A DNA stretch of 64,000 nucleotides from Antedon bifida. Its lineage: Eukaryota > Echinodermata > Crinoidea > Comatulida > Antedonidae. The notes under the pieces were generated by a model. That model did not search any database and was not told where the DNA came from. It worked only from the letters and a program-made list of their open reading frames with translations. Numbering within the stretch: position 1 is the first letter of the stretch; each line of letters starts with the position of its first letter. The stretch lies in the NCBI GenBank assembly GCA_963402885.1, contig OY727094.1:11906501-11970500 (forward strand), in the 5' to 3' direction. Positions 34,702 through 43,451 of the stretch are shown in pieces. The translations under genes and the position numbers were made by a program.

Positions 34702-35760
34702 GCTATGTTCAGACCCATGGCGTTAGACCGTTTTAGCGTACAACGTTACTAGCAAGGTCACATTACAAACCGCAGAGAAAAAAATGAGGTGTTCAGACCC
34801 ATAGCGTACGATTATCGTTACAACGGAAGTGCGTCATTCAGGTTGGTTCTAGTTGCATATTCATGTGCTCTTACCCACGTGTTTTCATCATTATTTCCAC
34901 TGTATATAGGCCTAGATCTCAGCCCTACAATTATGACAAAATTTGCCGTAAATAAAACATACCTCAGCATTTATTTAAGAAAAATATAGTAAAGCCAAAT
35001 TTCTGTTTCTATTGTTTTATTTTGTAGTAAAAAAAACATTTTCCCCAGGCTCTTGTGTTACGAAAATAAAGCAGGCCTCCTAATAATGAAGATGGAGATT
35101 GTGTTAACCACATGGGTAGAAAAAATTGATTGTGATTAGTCCAGACCAGTCAGTTAAAAAAACACCCTTAACTTGCTAATAAAAAAGACACAGCTCCCCT
35201 TGTTTGTTTACTTATTTTTTTAGGAGTTAGGGGGGTTTTCAGCATTAAACTTGTCCAGTCTAGTCTGCCTTGTATATATTTAACGAATGACTTGCGCTAG
35301 TTTTTAGCTTGAATGAAATGCGTGAATGGCTCTTTAATTAGCTAGGCCTACCTAAGGGGAAGGGATCGTAGTCACTGTTTAAATACAAGGTGCATTTATT
35401 TATGTCATTTGTTAGAAAATATAATGGTAATCAGTTGATACATGTAGTTTGTAGCCTACAGTGGTATTTGTAGCCTAGTTAGGCCTTATTTATTCTGGCC
35501 TCTTTGTTGTTGAAATCCATCTCTCACACATTGACGATACAAGATGTCAGCCTAGGTCAAACCTTGTTTCGCGTCATAACAGGAAACGTTCTGATTGGAT
35601 ACAACGTTGACTTACAGTAGCGTCGTACGCTAAAACGGTACTATCAACCGTTTTCCACTACAACGTTACAACCGTTGTACGCTAATCCCCAACTGTTCAG
35701 ACACACATTCTTTTAGCGTCGTACGCTAAAACGGTCTAACGCCATGGGTCTGAACAGGGC
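34702..35760. mobile_element. Non-autonomous DNA transposon, 1059 bp
   Basis: The ends GCTATGTTCAGACCCATGGC and the complement of the right end GCCCTGTTCAGACCCATGGC continue to match for about 40 bp with two differences. CTGAG flanks both sides (34697-34701 and 35761-35765). Internal copies of GTTCAGACCCATAGCGTACG (near 34792) and CGTCGTACGCTAAAACGG (near 35620) show extra subterminal repeats. The longest ORF inside is short and unconvincing. Confidence 0.8.
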
Positions 35761-35902
35761 CTGAGGTGAAGGTGATGTGACATCCCTCCCTTAATGACTA
35801 TTCCTCATCATCAAAGAATGTTCCTTTGTTCCAAATAGTCCCCTCCCAGTACATGCATATTAATTAGGACCGTTCCTTAAATATGGATGTACTGGTAAGA
35901 GG

Positions 35903-38900
35903 ACCCTTTGCAAAAAAGCCGTATACGAACGTATACGATTTACATACGTTTCGTATATGTTTCATATAGGAAGTCCATTTCGTATACGAAACGTATACGT
36001 CAATTCGGAAGTTCCTGCCCGCATAATAAACATATACGAACCGTATACGATCATTTATAAACAATTTCCTAATTATACGATCCGTATACGATCCGTATAC
36101 GATCCGTATACGATACGAGTACGCGTGTATACAAACTGCATCATATTACAAACCGAAAAGGGACTGTCCCTCTTTTTACAAGACGACGATAGCATACGTT
36201 TACGATGGCAGGAGCATCTTGACTTCAATAATTAGTGTACAATTTGTTTGTTTTTTTTTTAGTCGGTATATGTACATTAAATTCCCTATGATGATTTAGT
36301 TCATAGTTTTCGCTAATGAAAAAAATTGGTGCTGTATTTTACAAGACGTTATTTTTCTATCAAGCATAAAAACCCACCCAGACTGTTCCGTCTTGTTTAT
36401 CCCCTCTGCTATTTCTTTACCTTTGGTACGTTCCATTAATAAGTAAATCATACAAAATGTGCTGTTATTAATTTAGAAAGTGCTTTAATTAATATTAATG
36501 TACTTGGAAATAAATAAATAAATATTAAATTGGACCCGCAGTATATTAAATTTAAAACAAGTAAGTAAAATACATAAATTACGATGTAATAAAAATGTAG
36601 AATACATGTGGCTCCCTATAATATATATGGAATGATCCAAATAAATTCGCCCAAAACGTGCCTGTGTTGTGTGTTCTGCATGCATGCATCACATGGATCA
36701 GATTTCATTCATTTTCAATCATCATTGCTGTTGTCCAACAGGATTTTTTTTTGCTACGGGTTTTAACTCGCCATAAAAAAAATAAAAAATGGGATGTAGG
36801 CCTAGTTACAGTAGGCCAAAGTAGATAGTAAATTCGATGACTTCTAGCTAGCTAGGCTATAGGCATATTGTAATTGTATAGATCGAACATGCAGTAACTA
36901 GCTACTGCAGCAGCTCTAGTAAACTAAGAGTAACTAGGCCTGGGAAAAATACGCCAAGGAAAAGAGTCTGTGGTACACTCATTGTGAAAATAAGCTTGCT
37001 AGCTTTCCCCCATATATTAGATTTGGTTATATTGGTTGTATTATTATAATAACCTACTCTAGCTAGTAGTAAATCAACAACGGTGAAATAAAAATTACAT
37101 CTCCCTGGTAAAAAGGTACCCCACGCCCCCATTTTTATGCCTCCATCATTGACAGGCCAAGCGGTATTTAATTATATTTTTATTTATTTAATTCGTAAAT
37201 TTAAAAAAAATCGTTAATATAAATATGTGAACCTTTGTAACTTTTTGTTGTATATGCGCGGGCGCGAGATACTATTTAATAAGATAGGCTTTATTCATAT
37301 CATATGTGTTGGAGTGGTAAACAACTATGAGCCTAGTTGCGAGGATACCGCCTCGTAACTACGTATTGACGTATAGACGTTTTACTATAATATTGAATAT
37401 GTGTTACTTAAAAAAAGGAAGTAATACATTGTGTACAATATTAGTAGCTAATAGTTTTGTTGTGCCCCCTCTGTACACACGGCTGCGGGCTGCTGGATAT
37501 TTGTTTATCATTTTAATGAATGTAGTACGAGTCTAACGCCAAATAAAGATATAGAACACATTTTGAGAATTCAAAGTTTTGATCTTTTTCAAGAATCTGA
37601 TAAACATGACTCATCTTTTTACATAATATACAGCATCAGCATGTACAATCTAATTTAATTGTCACACAATTGAATTAACAAAGGACAAGGATTTCAAATA
37701 AACTGTTACAAATAAACAATTATGAATGAAATAGTTGGGGTATTGTCGGGTCCATGGGAAATCAACAATGTTTAGTAGACTTATTTAATTTGTTATTTAC
37801 AGTTGAGGGTGGTTATTTTTTAAAGACATGTTTTATGATTTCTTAATCACCAAGCAGAAATACCGCTGAGATAAATGAAAGCAATTCAATCTGTTCGCTT
37901 AACCGGGAAAAAATTGAAATTCGATATAATTGTATTTACTATAACCACTAATTTTGTTTTTTAATTTTTTTCTACGGAAGTGATCAACTTATTCAAAATC
38001 CGATTGTATTCATTGTTAGATAATTATTATTATTATTATATAATGTTAATGTACATATCAACACATCCCACTTCTGTTTTGGATCATGGTTTTCCTCTTC
38101 GGCATTATTTGCCAAATTATTGTTACTCCATCTCCATGCTGTACTACAACACATGTCGCGGAATAATATCGCTTAACATAAACGATGTAATTTGACCACC
38201 CAAAGCTCGCACGTGGTGTGACGAATTGAGAAGATTGAACGACGTACCCGATGATATGCATGATTGGCCACCAGAGAACCGAGTCGACCACGAGTTGCAA
38301 TTGTAGGCAACCGAGCGACGCTCGGTCGTCGTCGGCGGCTGAACTTACTGACCTCTGCCATATTTTATAAAGGAAAACTGCAAACAACATCGTGAAAATG
38401 GCCCCTTGTCTTGTCCTTTCTAAGCCTACCTAGTAGTAGTATACCTGTTTAGCCTGTTTGACTTGCGAAAAACGTTGTTTGAATTTTATCGGTAGCCTAG
38501 GCTATCTAATAAATAGAAATAAATATGGTCTTATGTCCTAGCTCCTAATACTACTAGGCTATACTAATAATACTGTACTAGACTAGTGGCTGGTGCTAGC
38601 TAGGCCAGAGAGCCAGCCTACGTACGTACGTATTTGTTGTAATGACAATTTAAATGTTTTATTTAGCTCTATTCTACTCATTACTACTATTATAATTTAT
38701 AAAATGGCCTAGTTTGTTCGTATATGATTCGTATACGTCCCGTATACGATATTCTTATCATGAATAAACAACGTATACGTTACGTATGCTAAACGTATAC
38801 GACGCCAACTCTTTGTGGAGCAACAGAGTGGAAATAATGTAAACAGTGAAATCGTATACGATCCGTATACGTCGTATACGTTTTCAGCGTATACGGATCG

Positions 38901-38921
38901 TATACGGCTTTTTTGCAAAGG
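35903..38921. mobile_element. 3.0-kb DNA element with CGTATACG arrays at both ends
   Basis: The left end reads CCCTTTGCAAAAAAGCCGTA; the complement of the right end is the same and continues TACGA before diverging. About 200 bp at each end (35918-36135 and 38715-38910) is packed with the palindrome CGTATACG, probable transposase-binding sites. The interior has no convincing gene. A block near its left end (about 36285-36640) is homologous to the 5' region of the neighbouring 12.4-kb transposon. Target duplication not resolved. Confidence 0.75.
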
Positions 38922-38945
38922 GTTGGAATGAGTGGGTTTAGAGTG
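38922..38945. repeat. Left remnant of the 84-bp minisatellite
   Basis: TTGGAATGAGTGGGTTTAGA followed by GTG is the same as part of the repeat unit at 51316-51585. The 12.4-kb element therefore split this minisatellite. Confidence 0.8.
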
Positions 38946-38978
38946 CATGGGAAACTGAGATACAGTCCGTTGTGGAAA
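38946..38978 (+). repeat. Left terminal inverted repeat (33 bp)
   Basis: Perfect inverse complement of 51284-51316. A small hairpin, GGCGCTATGCGCC, follows at about 38986-38998. Confidence 0.95.
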
Positions 38979-40025
38979 TAATTATGGCGCTATGCGCCTA
39001 AAATTTCGTGCACCCTGTGGTTTAATGTGTTTACACACACAGTAGGGATTCAATTAACAAGGTCATGCATCTGTACTGTAACTAACTTGAACTCAATTTT
39101 GGTAAATTATTCAGTCATGATTTTTACTTTAAATGCCTTATGATGATTTAGTTCATTAAAATAATGTTTGAATGAAGAAAATCGATGCCGTATTAATCAA
39201 ATTATGAATTGTAGAACGTTTTTTTCTATCTAGCATTAAAAACACGGGCTGTTCTGTCTTAGTTGACTACCCCCTGCTCTTGTTTTCTTTGTTTACTTTA
39301 TTACTCTTGGTTTGGTATGTTCCATAAGTGAGTGAATAACACAACATATTCTGTTATTTTTTAAAAATTGTTTCAGATGGTAATCTAAAACAAGTTGTAT
39401 AGTGGGTGTTTTAATATTAAATTGTAATGCTACATACTTCGGTAGAAGTGGTAAAAACGATATATTTATAATGTAATAAAAATGTAGTTTACTTGAATCT
39501 CCCTATTATTTAAATGGAGCGATCCAATGAGATCGGTTGAAAGGTCAATTATCAACATGTGGTGGAATTGCATCGCGATTCGCGGCAAACGGAACTACCG
39601 GCAAAAAACAGCATTGTATTGTATTGTGTTTTTTTTTTAGTTATCAAAAAGGATCGTGTTTAAATTTTGCTTTTGTAAATTAGGCCTAGGCCTAGGCTAT
39701 TACTTGTTTTGTGTATCTGTGGGAATTTTAATTCGTCTGCATATACGTCTGGTGCCAAGAGAATTAACATTATGATTGTTTAGGAAACAGTTGTCTATGC
39801 TTCTTTCTGCTAAGAATGTATTATTAATATTAAAGGTAAGTACTTTTATTAATATTGTATATTCCATTGTATTTAGGCTAGGCCTGAACTGTAAGAATCT
39901 TAAGCCCAGGCCTACTTATCAATTACTTATAATTATAACAATCGTTTATTATGAACATTGCAAGCTATTTTACATTCTTCAGTGTAATTGTAGTTGAAGC
40001 TGGTAGCGGGGCGATTCGGCTCTGA
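38979..40025 (+). promoter_or_regulatory. Probable 5' region and untranslated exon of the transposase unit
   Basis: No coding exon. A strong donor (AAAG then GTAAGTAC at about 39836) and a good acceptor at about 41298, ahead of the first ORF, suggest a 5' untranslated exon and an intron of about 1.46 kb. Part of this region (about 39132-39530) is related to 36285-36640 in the neighbouring element. The transcription start is not located. Confidence 0.4.
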
Positions 40026-40484
40026 GACGATTCGGCCCACTTATATTTATCGGCTTTGATGCATTTTATAAGCATAAATAAGCCCTTTTCCCAAAAAAAA
40101 CTTTCTTTTCAGAGAGACTAGTATGGGGTAGTAATACTAGGAATAATGATGCAATAGAAAATTAAAAAATATAGGGCCACCGAAAATGATCATTTTGTAT
40201 AGCCACGCGAACGATGTAAACAAATTAATTATGCCCCATGTTGGCCGTTTGGCGAATTATCGAATAATAATTGCATATAAAAATATTATTTTTTTGTTAT
40301 TTATTTTATATAATATATCAACATTGGCAATATCAATAAAATATGTTACTAAATGGTAGTTTAAACACCTTTAAAATCTAATAAATACCAAAAAAAACCC
40401 ATTGGTTTGGACTACTGTAAAGTGAGACGTTTCGACCCACAAAGTGGAATGAAACGTTTCCCACCAAAAGTGGGCCGAATCGTC
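40026..40484. repeat. 459-bp inverted-repeat insert inside the transposon
   Basis: GACGATTCGGCCCACTT at 40026-40042 is perfectly inverted at 40468-40484. Variant copies lie just outside on the left (GGGGCGATTCGGC, 40009-40021) and inside on the right (AGACGTTTCGACCCAC). It is either a nested MITE or a regulatory inverted repeat, inside the presumed 5' intron. Confidence 0.6.
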
Positions 40485-40805
40485 CCGGATTCTTTAAGCT
40501 AGGCCTACTTTAGTAGTGTAGGCCACAGGTTGTTTTGTCTAAGGTCTGTTTATTTAAATTTAAAAATGTCTATAATAATTTTATTGAAACTTTCTGTTTA
40601 TGTATACCAGCACAATTTATGTTAAAGTACATTAAACATAAGACAAATCCCATTTTTGAGAATTTTACATTTCAATAGACTGTACATACTACTACTTAGT
40701 ACTATAGGCTAGTATTTGATAGATTTCAAAAATATGATATTGATAAGCACCTCTACTTTGTCTTCAATTTTTTAAATAAAGTACTTACTGGATAGCACTA
40801 ATTAT

Positions 40806-41240
40806 TTCAATTGGATAGCTCCCTATTTCAAATGGATAGCACCCTATTTCAAATGGATAGCTCCCCATTTCAAATGAGTAGCACCTTATTTCAAATGGGT
40901 AGCGCCTTATTTCTAATGGATAGCGCCTTATTTCTAATGGATAGCACCTTATTTCTAATGGATAGCACCTTATTTCTAATGGATAGCACCCTATTTCAAA
41001 TGGGTAGCACCTTATTTCAAATGGGTAGCACCTTATTTCTAATGGATAGCACCCTATTTCAAATGGGTAGCACCTTATTTCTAATGGATAGCACCTTATT
41101 TCTAATGGATAGCACCCTATTTCTAATGGGTAGCACCTTATTTCTAATGGATAGCACCTTATTTCTAATGGATAGCACCCTATTTCTAATGGATAGCACC
41201 TTATTTCTAATGGATAGCACCCTATTTCAATATGATAGTG
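40806..41240. repeat. 21-bp tandem array (about 20 copies)
   Basis: Units of the form AATGGATAGCACCTTATTTCT vary mainly at CTT/CCT and CTAAT/CAAAT. Because 21 is a multiple of three and the unit lacks stops, both strands stay open for about 145-152 codons. These are not considered genes. The array sits in the presumed 5' intron about 180 bp before the first ORF of the transposon. Confidence 0.95.
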
Positions 41241-41417
41241 CAAAATAAAAAACCAATATAAATCACTGATTGCATTTTACTTTTGATTCTATTTTTAGAT
41301 ACAATGATTGTGACGAGGATCTCGAAATACCAACTTGCAAGATCTTAATTCGACTGTACGGAAATTTGTATCAATAATCAAGCAATTACTCATTCATTTT
41401 CACGAATTTCATTAATC

Positions 41418-43451
41418 ATGGCTTTGAATCATTTTTTAAACTATAAGAACTCTTGTGCCATTGATTCATTTTTGGAATTGTCCTACTTCTGTTTTTTTGC
41501 GAAATTAATTCAAAATAATGCACAGCAAAGCGAGTTTATGAATATAGTGTATGCAGCATGCATTCAGAGACAACATGCCGCAACATATTCAGTAAATAAT
41601 ATGAGAGAGATCAGAGACCCTGCCTGGAATTGGCTTGTGAATAAAGGAAGAAGTTTTTATCCAAAGGGAAACATTGATACTTCGTTTGAAGAAATTCTCG
41701 ACTATATTACGGTACCAAATGATGAACTGTTTTCAGTAACCTTAAAAAGTAATTGTATCTGCGGTTCAAATCATCTGCGGTCGATGTGCCCTATATACCT
41801 AGACAAAGATAGTTGTGTTAGCAATGACCTATGCCTTCAAAAAACAGTCAATCATTTTCTAAAGAATATAAGAGTGAAAACATGCCAAGAAAACAAAAGA
41901 GATAACAGTGTAGTCTTCCCACACTTTCTGATTATTGTTGCCCCTGTTGTTCCTGAATCTGATAGTCAAGAGACAGGTGTGCTCAAAGGTTTAACCATAA
42001 AAAAAACAATGAAATTAGGTACCGACTCAGAATACAGCTTCATTGCTGCGGTTCAGCATCGCAGAAATCATTTCACTATCGCATTGCGATACCTTGATCA
42101 CTTTGTCCATATTGATGATCAGAGCTTACAAATTCCACGAGTAGGAAAACTTGATCAAAGTATTTACACTACTAGTCCAGATGATGGTTTTTTTATTTTC
42201 ATATTTGAAAAGCAAACAAACAAATTGTTCATGCCGAGAGAAATAGACACAGCTGCTCATCTCTATGAAGGCGACAAAGTTGAAGACTATGATGCCGCAA
42301 GAGAAGTAAACACAATTGATCATGAAGTCAAGAAAGTTGAAGAAGAGCTTAATTCCGCAAGAGATATAGATACAAGTACTCGTGAAGACAAGAACGTTGC
42401 AGAAGAGTCTAATGCAGCAAAAGAAATAGACACCAGTGATCATTTCTACGAAGGAAACAAAGTAAAGAAGCCTGATGTCCAAAGAGAAATAGATCCAAGT
42501 ACTCATGAAGTTGACAAAGTAGAAGAAAAGTATAATGCCGCAAGTGAATTAGATAAAAGTGCACAAAACATTGCCAATACAGGAGAAGATAATGTTACCT
42601 TAGTTGCTGGTTGCAAAATATGTATGTTTGGAGAGTCTCCATTTATAAAGGCAAAAGAAATTCAATCTTTGGTGAAGCTTAATAATTACTGTACAACCTT
42701 TAAAGTATTGGGAAATGCCAGATGTTTAAATATGTCGAAAGAGATTTATGTTACCAGTGAGAAATTTATATCTCTTAAATTATTTATCCTGCTTTCTATT
42801 ACATCATCAGTAACAACTGTTCGAGATAATTCAGAAATCCAAGCATTTAGATCAAGAATGCTTCAGCTCTTAGAAGCAAAATATGAAAGTCTTCCTGTTA
42901 AATGTGAAACCATTAACCAACGTCCATTCATTAGGATTGATGATTTCTTAACCAACTTCAACTTTCCAAAAAAAAAGAGCTTTGTGAAATTGGAACAAAA
43001 AATGTCTGATTTTGACCTAAAACCTGAAAATGAAATCTTACGGAATAAGTTCCATAAACCGTCACATATTTCATTGTCGGCAGCTGTGCTGTACTTAGCA
43101 AGCAAGAAACATTTGAAAACAGATAATAATAGCCGTGAACTGTTACATAACCTACTAAACATGATGGAAATAACAGCATTAACTGACTACACCACTGATA
43201 CTATAGATGAAAGTAAAGACGTAGAGGTATCGTGTTCTGGACCTGGAAGACCAACTGTGGCAAGTGACAAGTTATGCAGGGAAGGGAAGTACAACAGAAC
43301 CTTATCAAAACGGGTATCTTTACTGAGGGAGTCTAGGAAAAGCCAAGTTGCAGAAATACACAAAGGAGGAAAGAGAGCATTCATTGAGAGTTTAAAGTAT
43401 GACATTAATAAGAAGCAGAGGAAGACTAAATTAGAGGATGGAAGTTGGTAA
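41418..43451 (+). CDS. Ubiquitin-peptidase-like cysteine protease of the transposon
   Basis: 677 residues. A catalytic-cysteine box NSCAIDSFLEL (Cys13) opens the protein. A CxC...C zinc-type cluster lies at residues 113-133. A histidine box HRRNHFTIALRYLDHFVHID (His218, Asp233/234) closes the domain. This order is that of C19/C98 ubiquitin or SUMO peptidases. Residues about 273-390 are five acidic repeats built on EID(T/P)S...H...KVEE. A poorly known region follows (400-590), then an AT-hook-like GPGRPT and a basic tail. The start ATG follows a clear acceptor at 41298. The frame ends 14 nt inside the next gene. Likely role, inferred only: removing ubiquitin-like marks from host or transposition proteins. 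Confidence 0.85.
   Translation: MALNHFLNYKNSCAIDSFLELSYFCFFAKLIQNNAQQSEFMNIVYAACIQRQHAATYSVNNMREIRDPAWNWLVNKGRSFYPKGNIDTSFEEILDYITVPNDELFSVTLKSNCICGSNHLRSMCPIYLDKDSCVSNDLCLQKTVNHFLKNIRVKTCQENKRDNSVVFPHFLIIVAPVVPESDSQETGVLKGLTIKKTMKLGTDSEYSFIAAVQHRRNHFTIALRYLDHFVHIDDQSLQIPRVGKLDQSIYTTSPDDGFFIFIFEKQTNKLFMPREIDTAAHLYEGDKVEDYDAAREVNTIDHEVKKVEEELNSARDIDTSTREDKNVAEESNAAKEIDTSDHFYEGNKVKKPDVQREIDPSTHEVDKVEEKYNAASELDKSAQNIANTGEDNVTLVAGCKICMFGESPFIKAKEIQSLVKLNNYCTTFKVLGNARCLNMSKEIYVTSEKFISLKLFILLSITSSVTTVRDNSEIQAFRSRMLQLLEAKYESLPVKCETINQRPFIRIDDFLTNFNFPKKKSFVKLEQKMSDFDLKPENEILRNKFHKPSHISLSAAVLYLASKKHLKTDNNSRELLHNLLNMMEITALTDYTTDTIDESKDVEVSCSGPGRPTVASDKLCREGKYNRTLSKRVSLLRESRKSQVAEIHKGGKRAFIESLKYDINKKQRKTKLEDGSW

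Noticed and set aside
38058..38390. Minus-strand 110-codon ORF in the 3.0-kb element
   Set aside because: No recognisable motif or splice support. The locally higher GC could keep frames open by chance. A transposase fragment was considered but no catalytic pattern was seen.
40785..41248. ORFs of 152 and 145 codons on both strands
   Set aside because: Produced by a stop-free 21-bp tandem unit; no start context or homologous protein pattern beyond the repeat.
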